Source: Ariolimax columbianus
Lineage: Eukaryota > Mollusca > Gastropoda > Stylommatophora > Arionidae
Direction of reading: 5' to 3'
NCBI GenBank assembly: GCA_036924085.1
Contig: JAVGWX010000011.1
Location: 15,078,108-15,142,107 of the forward strand
Length of the DNA stretch: 64,000 nt
Shown piece after piece: positions 1-10,319 of this stretch (positions are counted from its first letter, which is position 1; each line of letters opens with the position of its first letter). The position numbers and the translations under genes are program-made. Under the pieces are notes generated by a model. The model did not search any database and was not told where the DNA came from. It worked only from the letters and a program-made list of their open reading frames with translations.

Positions 1-86
1 TGAAAAGTTTCTCTTGAACGAAGGCCCCATAGCAAGGAAAAATGGATGCATATCCTGGAGTCTATTGTCATAGCCATGATCACCCA
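1..86 (-). CDS. ENPP: ENPP-family phosphodiesterase, exon 3 (5' part; runs off the window)
   Basis: The minus strand reads from an acceptor (pyrimidine-rich tract ending CCATAG at 87-90) into a frame giving LGDHGYDNRLQDMHPFFLAM and then GPSFKRNFS. GDHGYDN followed by MHPFFLAxGPxF is the signature of the C-terminal part of the ENPP catalytic domain; its histidine (about residue 362 of the joined protein) is the last metal ligand in characterised members. The exon opens in phase 1: the T left over from exon 2 plus TG makes Leu, exactly continuing the frame. The rest of the gene lies left of the window. The family assignment is very secure; the specific paralogue (ENPP4/5-like is my guess) is not. 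Confidence 0.88.
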
Positions 87-339
87 CTATGGACACAGAC
101 AAAAAAACAAAAATATGTATATAAATAGATTCATCTTTGATATCAACAAAGCCTTTCAAACCCCTGCGGAACATAGGTCTTCAACAAATACTTGCCAAGT
201 CTTCCTGTCACATGACATAATTTCCCTTTCCGTCTATTTACCACTTTTAGGTTTGTCCTGACTTCCCTTCTCTGTGAGTGTTTAGATATGCCCCTACTTT
301 TCTTGACCTAAGAATTCCAGAGCAATGACTGTCTTGTAA

Positions 340-750
340 TGCTATCAGCTGTTTTTCTGTAATGCATGTCCCGTGTCCCATCCGTCGCCAACGCCTTCTC
401 TTTATGTCTAGTCCCACGGACATCTGTCCGGTTCTTTACCAGTTTTATATGAAACTCTCAATGAAGAACTGCGGTATTAACCTTGAAAACTGGGAGAACA
501 TTGCTGCTGATCGCTTCGCCTGGCATAATAAAATCTCTGCTGGCACAGCACATATGGAGCAGGCAAGAATCACGGAAGCTGTATGGAGACAGGCCACATG
601 AAAGGTAAGAGACGAGTTACCCCCGTCTAACGGTCAGGCAGCGTTTCTCTGCCATCAGTGTGACAGATGTTTTCAGGCTCAGACTGGTTTGATCAGCCAC
701 ATGCCACAGGATTGACAGATGACAATGTGGTCCTCTACAGAAACGATGGC
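340..750 (+). mobile_element. Non-LTR retrotransposon, 3' end of ORF2 with a C2H2-like finger
   Basis: Translation gives AADRFAWHNKISAGTAHMEQ and, after a stop and a frame change, a finger of the form C-x2-C-x12-H (HQCDRCFQAQTGLISHM). This arrangement (basic helix, then CxxC..GLxSH) ends many invertebrate LINE ORF2 proteins. The stop and frame change show that it is dead. The 5' limit is not defined. Confidence 0.6.
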
Positions 751-1265
751 CAAACAACAATATTAGTGACTGTTCATACCATTGTATGCACTCAATTCAG
801 CGCAATAATCCATTGACGTTAGCTTGGACCTTTTTATGTCGTACTTTTCTTTGTTTCAATGTCACAGATGTAAAACTTTTCTTTAGATCAACAAATTTGC
901 ACAGCCTTGACCTTGGAGTTGAAAATGTGTATTTTGTTGTTGTTGTATAATATCATTGATATGAGATTGTCATATTCAGGTGCAATACTGATTAGAATAT
1001 TTAAACACATCCCTTTACAAATTGTACTTCCTGAAGCTTCCTGATTAGTGCAGTTGGAGAGCATTCAATTTGTGCGGCAAAGGTACAAAGTTCAACTCCA
1101 GTTACTGGTATGCTACAGTCAACTCTGCTGTAAATGGATACCTGGCTTATGGTTCGGGAAGGAACAGGCAGCAAGGAAGGTAACTGGCCATCCCACCTAA
1201 TAAACAAGCTGTGGTGTAGTAAAATTATATCTCTAATACTTTATTTCCTGGCCAGCAATTACTGC
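751..1265. other. No gene seen; AT-rich intronic sequence of the ENPP gene
   Basis: No frame with family similarity and no clear repeat. It lies in ENPP intron 2 on the minus strand. Confidence 0.5.
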
Positions 1266-1269
1266 TGTG

Positions 1270-2150
1270 GGGGACTAACTTTGCCGTTCAAAGTTGTTTA
1301 ATGGCAATGACAAGGCAGATAGAACGGCTGAGAAGGGATTAGGTAAAGAACAACAATACACACTAACAACCCTTCAGACAATCAAACAACCCTTCAGACA
1401 ATCAAACAACCCTTCAGACAATCAAACAACCCTTCAGACAATCAAACAACCCTTCAGACAATCAAACAACCCTTCAGACAATCAAACAACCCTTCAGACA
1501 ATCAAACAACCCTTCAGACAATCAAACAACCCTTCAGACAATCAAACAACCCTTCAGACAATCAAACAACTACTGAAGACAGCAAACAACTACTGAAGAC
1601 AGCAAACAACTACTGAAGACAGCAAACAACTACTGAAGACAGCAAACAACTACTGAAGACAGCAAACAACTACTGAAGACAGCAAACAACTACTGAAGAC
1701 AGCAAACAACTACTGAAGACAGCAAACAACTACTGAAGACAGCAAACAACTACTGAAGACAGCAAACAACTACTGAAGACAGCAAACAACTACTGAAGAC
1801 AGCAAACAAAAAGGCTTAGCTGAACAAATGGATAATGGGTAATACTGGAAGAGAGTTCTACAAACATATGGACCTTCCAAATCCCAAAGACAAAATCAAC
1901 CTCTGGAAAAAGAGAGATCAAAGAACCATTTTATACAACTTAACTGTCCCTTGAACAAAATCCAACCACAACAGACTCCAGAGTGTCAGCTGTGCATACA
2001 TCCCACAAAGGGGTTGTGAGTGTTCGGCACTTTACGGTGTTAGGAAAGAGCATTTTTCTTACCAGACCAGACCTATGGAACCCTCTATATGGAACTACAG
2101 AACAGCCTTCAAACATTTGCAGGTACCCTTTTATGGAATTGGGTTAAAGT
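1270..2150 (+). mobile_element. I-clade LINE fragment: end of RNase H and C-terminal region, expanded by tandem repeats
   Basis: The frame reads GNDKADRTAEKGL (an end-of-RNase-H motif), then the tandem arrays, then GREFYKHMDLPNPKDKINLW and KKRDQRTI. The same block occurs at 29840-30165 on the minus strand (EIYKHMAISNPKDNINLMNR). The following IQPQQTPECQLCTHP-like zinc region also recurs at 17.1-17.4 kb and 45.6-45.9 kb. Stops and frame shifts show that the copy is dead. Confidence 0.7.
1366..1809. repeat. Twin 20-bp minisatellites (10 copies of unit A, then 12 of unit B)
   Basis: Unit A is CCTTCAGACAATCAAACAAC, with starts every 20 bp from 1371 to 1551. Unit B is TACTGAAGACAGCAAACAAC, with starts every 20 bp from 1571 to 1791. 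Copies are essentially identical within each array. The arrays lie inside a LINE reading frame, and a single unexpanded A-B version is seen on the minus strand near 30.08-30.15 kb. Confidence 0.95.
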
Positions 2151-2184
2151 GAAGGGGCTCCACAAGCTGCTGGATCAATAACCA

Positions 2185-2285
2185 ACGCATTCCGTTCTCT
2201 GGTCTACATTCTGCTACTTAAGCCCTTTCAGGGTTTGGTAGCGGGAGATTGAGAATGAACGCAGAAGAAGAAGAAGAAGAAGAAT
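2185..2285 (+). repeat. GAA-tailed SINE-like element, 3' fragment
   Basis: Carries the family block AACGCATTCCGTTCTC...TGGTAGCGGGAGATTGAGAA and ends in (GAA)n at 2264-2283. Confidence 0.8.
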
Positions 2286-2299
2286 GTCCTGAATATTCA

Positions 2300-2555
2300 C
2301 CATACTAAAGTGTCGCGGTTTGGCCTTTACTGGACATATGGTCCGCCTTGCTGAGAACAAGCCTACCCACTAGTTCTTAAAGCAGGGCATGGACAACTAG
2401 GATTGGAAACAAGTCTATCCATCATGATCTCGTCACCCGCAGGCATCGATGCATAACATGGTTATGTCAAAAATGAAAAACAACATTTGTGCCCATGGAT
2501 GGTTTGTGTGATGGGCCCTTGTCACCTAAGCAGGCTACCAACCTACAATGAATAA
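2300..2555 (+). mobile_element. Probable LINE C-terminal remnant
   Basis: Broken frames read GLAFTGHMVRLAENKP, resembling the (F/W)xGHxxR motif near the end of RTE-like ORF2 proteins. Heavily decayed. Confidence 0.35.
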
Positions 2556-2959
2556 ATAGACAGAGATATGTGGCTCTGGAGAAGAATGCTATGTATATCT
2601 TGGATAGGCTAAGAGATCAAATGAAACTTACAAGAAGGTTACAAGAGAATAATCAGGTCAGATCATTCCGTAACCGGTGAGGTCATTGGGGCACGCATGA
2701 AGACACAATCACAATCCCACGCCACCCCTCTCTGTTGGTTGTGTCTCCTCTGGTCAGAGATCGGTCTTTTCTTTTATGTTGTCCTCTCATCTCTTTTTGG
2801 AACAACCTCTTCGTCGTCTACCTTGCACCTTTCCGTGCAGGATCATGTTTGCAAGACCACTTTATCTCTATATTCTTTTCTCAATCTTCTTCTTAGTCAC
2901 TCCTCTTCTACCCTTGGCGGTGAAGAGCTCCTTTTTTTGGATATACTTACAATTGAGTG
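2556..2959. other. No gene seen
   Basis: Overlapping open frames around 2697-2993 have no recognisable domain and no splice context, so I do not call them genes. Confidence 0.4.
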
Positions 2960-3288
2960 TCCAGACGGGGTCAAGATGCTGAGCAGTGCATGAACTGCAG
3001 CAGTCAGTGACCCATAGATGACTGCTAGTGGTCAGGTCCAGCGAACCAGAGCTGCCAAGAATCTTCTACACCTCCACATGGTGATCTTGGATAACGGACT
3101 GCAACAGAGCAGACTGAAGGGACGTGGTACTTAAAAATGCCTGCTGAAGTCGGATGTGTCGGACTGAACGCTGCCAATATCGCAGTCAAACTGTAAACTA
3201 CGTTCTCTGGACAACATCCTACTACTTGCAAAGCCCTTATAAGGACTTGGTAGCAGGCGACTGAGAACGAACAAAGAAGAAGGAAAAG
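2960..3288 (+). repeat. GAA-tailed SINE-like element, long form
   Basis: Begins near GGGTCAAGATGCTGAGCAG, continues through CCAGCGAACCAGAGCTGCC and the GTCGGATGTGTCGGAC block, and ends in GAACAAAGAAGAAGG. It matches the copies at 12.89, 31.14 and 60.57 kb (+) and 28.1 and 34.4 kb (-). Confidence 0.85.
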
Positions 3289-3760
3289 ACAAGTGTCCAG
3301 ACAAACAGGTGATTGGCCTGTTGTGTCTTTGCATGATGGCGGGGACGGCTCATTTTTTGGCTTTCAAACTAGAAATTAGAGGGTAGGAATTTCAATACCT
3401 TTTTTGTCTTTTGCTTTAACTGCGGCCACCTTTTCAAATTTTGAACTGTCATGGGTTCTTTTGCTTACACTGTGTATATAAAGGACCTCAGAGTTTATTG
3501 TCCATCTCCAAAGAAGTATTCGCCAATCTCATCTTACTTGAGACCATTAGATGCTTGAAAGTTGTGGGAATCGAACACACACCTTTTAGTGCTTACGCAG
3601 TTTCTTCATTTCTTGAGAGACGAGTGCCTATTGACCCCCTAAATAATAACCGCCAACTACAAGAAAAGCATTCATTCTAACATTCTAACTTCAGGAGTGA
3701 ACTCCAAACCATTTCAAGCCTCAAACAAGGTCTCATATAAAATAAAATTCAACATTGTGT
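3289..3760. other. No gene seen; possible tRNA-like trace
   Basis: On the minus strand near 3565-3580 there is a B-box-like GTTCGATTCCCAC, but no tRNA fold around it. Otherwise featureless. Confidence 0.35.
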
Positions 3761-3769
3761 TGCTGTCCA

Positions 3770-4345
3770 AAAAGAACAGATCTTGTCCTACAGTAGATTC
3801 CTGGACGGTCCTTGGTAACAAGAAGGTGGATGAACCTGCAAAAGCCGGAAGTTGCGGCACACAGACTCACCATCCACAGAGCTATAAATTAGCAAAAACA
3901 CTCATTAAACAATCCATTAGGATGGAATGGAGAAAACAGCACAAAGAATACAAGCCATAAATGACATCGCTTGGCAGAGATGGGTAGACAAAGATCTTCA
4001 AACTAAGAATGAGATATTGCAGCTGCAGATCCACCTCTACAGAATACATACTTTCTGTGTCCGGCAACCTCAGATAGTCTTCACCCAAAAACCAGCCACT
4101 GTCAGTGCTCTTTCATTTGCCACCATCAGGTCCTCCACTGTTCAAAAATTCCTACATCCTAGGACATATAATCAGGTGTTCTGGGTCCCAGATGGCCTCC
4201 ACATTTGCAATATTCATTGTCTGCAAATCCCCACTTTTTTTGGTTAGACCCACATCTGGACAAACCTGTTCTTAACCAGTTCAGAGATCTCCACGTAGTA
4301 TATGGCAAATCATGTCCTGGTGCAGGTTCTTCGTTGATCACCATT
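3770..4345. mobile_element. LINE C-terminal remnants in both orientations
   Basis: Plus strand 3880-4080 reads IRMEWRKQHKEYK, matching the I-clade remnants at 46.55 and 33.35 kb. Minus strand 4344-4159 reads LNWLRTGLSRCGSNQKKWGF then CKCGGHLGPRTPDYM, the RTG...CxCG...DH region that closes jockey-type ORF2. Two decayed fragments of different families therefore appear juxtaposed. Confidence 0.55.
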
Positions 4346-4650
4346 CTTTTGGCGCCACTTTCCTATGTAGTTTCTCTTGGGGCTTTGTTCTGAGGGCTGT
4401 ACAATCTGTAGAAAAACTTTTCCTTTATTTCAGTCATATTCTTTCTGGCGTATGTCCAAAAAGAGGGCATTTCTGGTTAGAGGACTGATTTTCTCTCAAC
4501 TTCAGATGTGACATGTCTTCTAATGTCCGGAGGTGCGATACCAGCATGAGTCTTAGAGATGTGGTGCCCAGGACAGGAGAAGTAATTAAGTGCCACGATT
4601 AGTAAGGTGTATAACTATACAAAATAGGTACGGAATACTTGATCTAGATT
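4346..4650. other. No gene seen
   Basis: AT-rich sequence without a recognisable element. Confidence 0.4.
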
Positions 4651-4654
4651 ACAT

Positions 4655-4998
4655 TTGAGGTGATTTAATACAGGTTTATAAGATAATCAACGAAAAGGAC
4701 AGATTTGACTAACAAATTTTTCAAAATACAGCCACCTACACGAACAAGAGGGCACTGCCACAAATTAATTAAAGAAAGGTCCAGATTAGATACCAGGAAA
4801 TATTCTTTTAGTCAGATAGTGGTGACTGCTTTGAATGCATTGCCACAAGAAATAATGGAGAGAGTCAGGGTAAATTAATGCATTGAAGAATAGATTGGAT
4901 GGGCATAGTTAATTTTTTAGATCAAGTGAATGTAAAAGAAACTGGTTGTATACAGACTGCAAAGTCTTCTAAACCAGTATAAAGACGTTAAGTTAAGT
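4655..4998 (+). mobile_element. CR1-like LINE, 3' end
   Basis: Encodes degenerate QVYKxI...GTRGHxxKL...VRSRLD-type sequence, the end of CR1/jockey-like ORF2, and finishes with the conserved 3' hairpin (ACTGGTT ... AACCAGT) and a short TTAAGTTAAGTTA tail. The inner stem here closes a GCAA tetraloop (AGACT-GCAA-AGTCT). Homologous ends lie at 47.06-47.59 kb (+) and 62.44-62.88 kb (-). Confidence 0.8.
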
Positions 4999-5174
4999 TA
5001 GATAAGTTATCAAAGAAAAACACCAACAATTAATATGTTTTGATAGAGATTATAATTTATGGACATCGAACCAATACATTTCTTCTTCATTGTATTCAGA
5101 TAGTAAATAATTTAGAGAATGAGAGACCAGAAGGACAACTACTAGACAATTTTAGAGACGAATCATATGAATAA

Positions 5175-5445
5175 AAAGGCGGGCAAACGGCATGGGTTAG
5201 TGGTTAAGTGACACGGCTCACAACTCAAAAGTGCTGGGTTCGATCCCCATCACAGCACCGGCCATTACCCCGAAGAAGCAAATCCTTAGAAAATGCAAGA
5301 GGAATCAGACCCTTACATAAAATGCATGCCAAAGTCAGATACACTGGGCTGACAGGTGCATAATAAAAACCGTAGTACAACACATGCCACCTTGAGGAAC
5401 AGTGAAATAAGGCAGACGCAACCAAAAAATAAAAACATAAAAAGG
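5175..5445 (+). repeat. tRNA-derived SINE
   Basis: Internal Pol III promoter boxes are visible: an A-box-like TGGGTTAGTGGTTAAG and a B-box GGGTTCGATCCCC about 40 bp apart. The body ends in an A-rich AACCAAAAAATAAAAAC. A shorter relative at 39.00-39.12 kb has the same head and tail but lacks the B-box region. Confidence 0.8.
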
Positions 5446-5454
5446 CAATAAGAA

Positions 5455-5770
5455 TAATTAATGGAATTACGAGAGCACAACAAGGATGTGTACTTTCGCC
5501 ATTGCTGTTCAACATTTACACTGACAAAATAACAACAGAAGCCAACCAGGCTGCAAGATCATAATCGGAATCCAAAAGGGAACAAAGAACCCAACTCAAT
5601 ACATGAACTATTCTTTGCAGACAAACAAAACCTAGTATACAAGGACAATGACAGGCTACAAAATCAAATAAGTGTACTTGGAACATTTTGTGACAGGCTA
5701 CAAAATGTAGGTCACAGCACATTAAAGACAGAATCAATGGCAATTGACAGAATACTAAGTCTACATTAAA
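5455..5770 (+). mobile_element. LINE reverse-transcriptase fragment
   Basis: Broken frames read QGCVLSPLLFNIYTDKITTE (RT motif preceding the catalytic loop) and FFADKQNLVYKDNDRLQNQI, where the expected ADD box has become ADK. Dead copy. Confidence 0.65.
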
Positions 5771-6177
5771 CTTAAACAGGTCCAAGAGTTCAAGCACAGA
5801 GACAACAAATTTATGGAAGATAAAGGCTTGATAAGGAACTTCAAACTCATCAAAGTCTCCTTATTGTCATCACTACTTAAACAGCTGAACATAAGTTTTG
5901 GAACTAAACAAACACCAGACAAACAGTACCAACTCTTTAATGGCAGTCTAAGTCTTGGTCCTTATTTAAGGAACAGAAGAGAACAATTAAGATATGTGAA
6001 AATATGATGGACAGTCATTAAGTTATTCACTCACAAATATTTGAACCTCTGGATGCAATTTAAAAAAACAAACTCAAACACAGCATCACTTAGTTGTGAT
6101 CTATTTATCTTCAATAAAAGGTCCACGAATTAACACATATTACATACCAAACTGTTCACAATTGCGACCAGAATACA

Positions 6178-6838
6178 ATGGAATACACATATTTTACAAA
6201 TGGAGATGAAAATTTGTGTATAAGGGATTATAGTTGCATAATTGTTTTTGAAAAGCTGGGCTCCAGATTTGACAAAAATGGGGACTGCTTGAAAGAAATC
6301 AGAAGAAGACTAGCCATGGCAATGCAGAGACTGAACTACCTGGAGAAATTATGCCAGAGCACCATCAAAATGATAAAAGTAAAAGTCTTGAGAACCTGTG
6401 TTTTTCCTGTGGCAGCTTATGGCGGCAAATCATGGAGAATTACCAAAACTTCCAGACAAAGAATCAAATCCTTCAAGTCAAAATGTTACAGAAAGATTCT
6501 CAGAATAACCTGGACAGAGACAAAGACAAATGTAGACATTCAGCAAGAGTTGGAATTAGAGGAGAACTGGTTTATCAATTCCATTTTGGCTAGAAAATGT
6601 AAATACTTTGGTCACATCAAGAGACACAACGGTCTCGAGAGAACAGTGATGGAAGGTATGGTGCCAGGCAAAAGAGGAAGGGGTAGACCAAGAAGATGAT
6701 GGCATCAAGATAACCAGGAATGCCTGAGTATGACTGTGGCGGAGGCTGGAGTTTTGGCAAGGGAACGAGTTTCTTTCAGACAGATTGTGATGGGAGCGAC
6801 GTTCTACAAAGGACATGCTACATGATGATGAATTGTTT
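6178..6838 (+). mobile_element. RTE-like LINE, C-terminal third of ORF2 and 3' end
   Basis: The frame reads LGSRFDKNGDCLKEIRRRLA, then CVFPVAAYGGKSWRITKTS, FGHIKRHNGLERTVMEGMVP and GKRGRGRPRR, the standard C-terminal order of RTE-type endonuclease/RT proteins. The frame breaks after GRPRR. The 3' end is CATGCTACATGATGATGAA, the short ATG repeat tail used by these elements. Close relatives lie at 19.2 and 26.1-26.8 kb. Confidence 0.85.
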
Positions 6839-6962
6839 TTATGTTTAAACAATTATGAAAAAACACAAAAATATAATTCAAAAACTTCTTCCTCAAAAAC
6901 TGGATACTCAAAAATTGAATATTGTATATCATTTATTTACAGCTAAAGGCCAAATGACTTAC

Positions 6963-7148
6963 ACTGTCTGGGTACACACTTCCCTGTACAGAATGAGAAT
7001 GTGTCACGTGCAACTGCCAATATAGGAGATATACGTCTGTTATTTGTGTAATGGAAATATACAGGAACATCTTCACGTTTATATACGCTAAAGCTGCCAT
7101 TAATTTTTGCACCTGCAGTCAAGTTCTGGAAAATTTCCTCTAATTTAC
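6963..7148 (-). CDS. ENPP: ENPP-family phosphodiesterase, exon 2
   Basis: The minus strand shows a poly-T tract and CCAG acceptor (7150-7149), then GTAAATTAGAG, and ends at an AGT|GTAAGT donor (GT at 6962-6961). The 186-nt exon enters in phase 1 (G from exon 1 plus GT gives Gly) and leaves in phase 1. It encodes KLEEIFQNLTAG, then SVYKREDVPVYFHYTNNRR and ISPILAVARDTFSFC. The segment YxxEDxPxxFHYxNNRRIxPI is characteristic of ENPP proteins just before the GDHGYDN block, which is what exon 3 supplies. Two potential N-glycosylation sites are present (NLT, NGS). The exon was too short for the supplied open-frame list and was found by reading the minus strand. Confidence 0.92.
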
Positions 7149-7284
7149 CTGGAAAAAAACAGTAGAGAATTATTGTTCAACTTTTTAAATGACAGAATCC
7201 TTTACATTCCAGCACAAGTCAATAAATAGGTCACAAATTACTATTTTTAAAATAGTAAATGAGAAACGAACTTGAAAAACCATT

Positions 7285-8186
7285 TACGAGGGGTGTTCAT
7301 GTCAACCGGTCCTTTATTTGTAATAAAAAATTAATTTTTTTCAATTGGTCAAAATGCCATTTATTTTTCGATATAATCTCCTGCAATGCTTATGCACTTA
7401 TCCCAGCGTTTAAGTAATTCTTGAAAAGCTTCAGTATAGAAAGATTTGTCAGTATGTCTGAACCAATCCAGGACAGCCTGTTTCACTTCGTCATCAGTGC
7501 TGAAATGCTGACCTACCAGGAATCAGTTTAGGGGTCCAAACAAGTGGAAATCGCTTGGAGAGAAGTTTGGGTGCTAAGGTGGATGCGGCAATACCTCCCA
7601 GCCGAGTAGCTGTAGATGGCACATAGTGCGGTGAGACGAATGAGGTCCATCACTATCTTGCAGGAGCAGGACGTACTTTGTCACCAGGTTGTTTATTCCA
7701 CAGACAGTTATGCATATCACTCAAAATGTGTATGTACTGTTTACAGTGGCATCACGGGTTAGAAAATCAACATGAATGATGCCAAGTTTGTCCCAGAAAA
7801 CACTCACCAACACATTTTTTACGGCAACCACGGCCGGGATCATCACTCACAGATGTACAGCCTTCTCTAAAACGTTTACACCATTCAAATGTCTTACTGC
7901 GGCCGAGTGTCTCATCATCGTATTGTATTTACAGTCTTCTGTAAATTTCTGCAGGTTTCACGCCTTCTTTCACAAGAAACTGTATCACAACACGCTGTTC
8001 TTTGGAAGCACTAACAGTGTTATTCATTTTTATTTATCTATCGCATGACTGGCCCATGGCAAGTGGGCCACCTAGCAGTAATAGGCCACAAGTGCCCCTA
8101 ATTAATGTTAGTACTTCCAGCATGCTATAAGCCATTCAGGTAGAACTAGAACAAAATGTCCCGGTTTTACTTGAACGCCACTCGTA
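7285..8186 (-). mobile_element. Mariner-like DNA transposon, internally deleted and inactive
   Basis: Imperfect terminal inverted repeats: TACGAGGGGTGTTCATGTCA at 7285 and, in reverse complement from 8186, TACGAGTGGCGTTCAAGTAA, both starting at TA. The minus strand from about 8027 encodes MNNTVSASKEQRVVIQFLVK and SRSKTFEWCKRF-like helix-turn-helix sequence. A damaged catalytic part follows, with DSDGPHSSH and HPNFSPSDFHLFGPL. At about 0.9 kb it is shorter than the usual 1.3 kb; the VDETW region appears deleted and stops occur. It lies within ENPP intron 1. Confidence 0.9.
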
Positions 8187-8248
8187 TTTTTACACTTACA
8201 TTGTCCTTTTATTTCTTAGCATAATTTCTACCATCGATGATACACTTT

Positions 8249-8408
8249 CTGCCGAAGACAGATGTTTCGGACCGAAAGGTGCAAATATTGCAGTCAAGCT
8301 GTAAACTAGCGACACAGCGCATTCTGTTCTCCGGACTATATCCTGCTACTTGCAAAGCCCTGTTCAGGGCTTGGTAGCGGGAGATTGAGAACCTATGCAG
8401 AAGTAGAA
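8249..8408 (+). repeat. GAA-tailed SINE-like element, complete 160-bp short form
   Basis: Starts CTGCCGAAGAC and ends GCAGAAGTAGAA. It is flanked by an imperfect TSD (GATGATACACTT at 8236 and GATGATACATTT at 8409). It contains the hairpin AAGCCCTG-TT-CAGGGCTT near its 3' end. Its length and 5' end agree exactly with the copy at 10380-10539. Confidence 0.88.
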
Positions 8409-8420
8409 GATGATACATTT

Positions 8421-9090
8421 ATCCTATGGCTTTATTAGTGCACTTGTCTCAGCCATATATACACTTAGCTTTGAACTTTTTTGTCATTCATGAAACATCT
8501 TCCGCTAAGGTGGGCTCATGCGCTGTGATGTAAGTTAGACCATATCAAATTGCAGCTGCTACGCTGTACATTTTTACTTGCTAGTCAGCCCAAATCATCT
8601 CCCCCTTTCGCTGCACAGATGCCTCTGTTAAAATCTGAGCAGGATAACCAGGTCAAGCTTCATCTGCAATTATTGATTTACCTTTAGAAAATGAATGAAC
8701 TCTGTTATGTACTGCTTTATGCAACAAATTCTTCTCACTGTATACAGGAAGTAATTCCTTATGAAAATCCTTTTGCAGAAAGTCATTTTGTTCTAAAAAA
8801 ATTGCATAACAGCATGCTGTTTTTTTATTGCTGTCTCTGTGAGGACAGAGGTCATTTTATACTTGAGCTGCGCATGTGCATGCAACACCCAGTGTCTGCT
8901 ACCTACAGTAATCATAGAGGTGGATGTTGCTGCAACCTACTGACACCTTCAGAAGAAACAACTAACTTCAATTTTCAGCTCTCCCATATCAGTCTGTGAC
9001 CTACTTACTGACTTACCCTCATATTTTAATGACAATTTGAAATATTACTTCTTACTATTACTTTTCTTCTTCCTCTACTTGTTCTTGCCA
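8421..9090. other. No gene seen
   Basis: A 102-codon frame at 8691-8999 has no recognisable features and no splice context. Confidence 0.4.
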
Positions 9091-9094
9091 TCCT

Positions 9095-9310
9095 AAACGG
9101 TGAAGCATAGGTCCAAACACTGCATCTGGTGTACTCTAATTAGTTTTCAGGAAAGCCTGAATCCAGTTATTTGCAGCGTGGCTTCAGCAGCAATGGTTTT
9201 GACATGTTGAGGTTGCCAGCCCCATGCATAATGCTACTTAGTCACCTCTTATGACATGCTGTGAAGGAAGTACTGGCCCTATTCTGTTTGCCCCTGGCAA
9301 GGAAAAACTT
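9095..9310 (+). repeat. Dispersed repeat, partner at about 23.09-23.21 kb
   Basis: The motif AGTCACCTCTTATGACATGC resembles AGTTGCCTCTTACGACATGC near 23130, with similar flanks (catggccggcgc / ccagccccatgc). Its class is unknown. Confidence 0.45.
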
Positions 9311-9387
9311 CTAATGTTGTTTAAAAATGAAACTTCCAAATAGTTGTCTGTTGTTGTTTGAAGCTATTTATACTGAGTGAAGTTATT

Positions 9388-10080
9388 CTTCTTCTTGTTC
9401 CTCGTTCGTCTTCAGACCTCAACTTCAATGACTCTAACTAAGGCGGCAGTTGACTCAAGGCTCTGTACACTTCAGAACAACTCTTCGGGGAAGGACACTG
9501 GCTGTTGCCAAATGCTACTTCTTTTGTCCGTATACACTGGACAGGACTTCAAAATATGTTCTGCCTTCATGGGAGCTGTGCCGCAGGCACAAAGGTCTGT
9601 AGTGACAATCTTGAACTTATTGTACAGTTGACATCTAAGTCGGTTGTGACCTGTGCGCAGCCGGAGAATTATCACATGGTCTCACCTGGAGAGTTGATAG
9701 AATTAGCATCGTTTTCTATGTAGCCAGGGTGGTCTATTTTCCATTTTGCACTGTACGTTGCCCTGATGAATGTTTTAGTCTCATTGTATGTGATTTCTGT
9801 ATCACTCTGCTGCAGCATTCCTCCCTCTCTGGCGAGTCTGTCCGCCTCCTCGCTGCCTGCAATATCGCAGTGGGCTGGTATCCAATTGACAATGCTTTTT
9901 TGAAGCACCGCGACAGGCGTTCGAGCGAGTCTGCCAGAGCATCGAGTTCATTTTTGTGCTGATTCTTGAGTGCCATTAACATTGCAACAGCATCTGTGAA
10001 AATGACCACTTGCTTTTCTGCCTGCTCCTTGTACTGAGTGAGTTAAATGCTGACAGAGTTTCTTTGGTAGAAACTTACAG
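9388..10080 (-). mobile_element. I-clade LINE fragment: RNase H and C-terminal zinc region
   Basis: Minus-strand frames read VIFTDAVAMLMALKNQ (RNase H), then NWIPAHCDIAGSEEADRLAR, and then LRTGHNRLRCQLYNK with CACGTAPMKAEHILKSCP. The order and motifs match the copies at 20.57-21.78 kb and 35.5-36.3 kb (+). The frames are broken. The 3' end again carries GAA repeats (plus strand TTCTTCTTCTT at 9388). Confidence 0.85.
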
Positions 10081-10319
10081 TGACACTTCTTACACCCCAA
10101 AAATACTAGAGATGGTGGACCAGGGCCTTCCTATCTATAAGTGCAATGTGAGACTCATTAAACTCACGTCAGTCTCACCAATCTCTTTTTCATTCCCTTC
10201 CTTCTTGCCAAATGTATTATCAGTGTTATTCTTGTTTTGCTCCGCTTATCTCTACATGGTTTCTGTGTTGAGTTTCAAGAAAAAGTACACTTCTTTTAGC
10301 ACCATGGCATCTCTAGTTA

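Noticed and set aside
1366..1809. Regular direct repeats reminiscent of a CRISPR array
   Set aside because: Units are contiguous 20-mers with no unique spacers, in a eukaryotic LINE context.
8691..8999. 102-codon plus-strand frame
   Set aside because: No domain, no splice context, inside ENPP intron 1 near other repeats; no evidence beyond being open.
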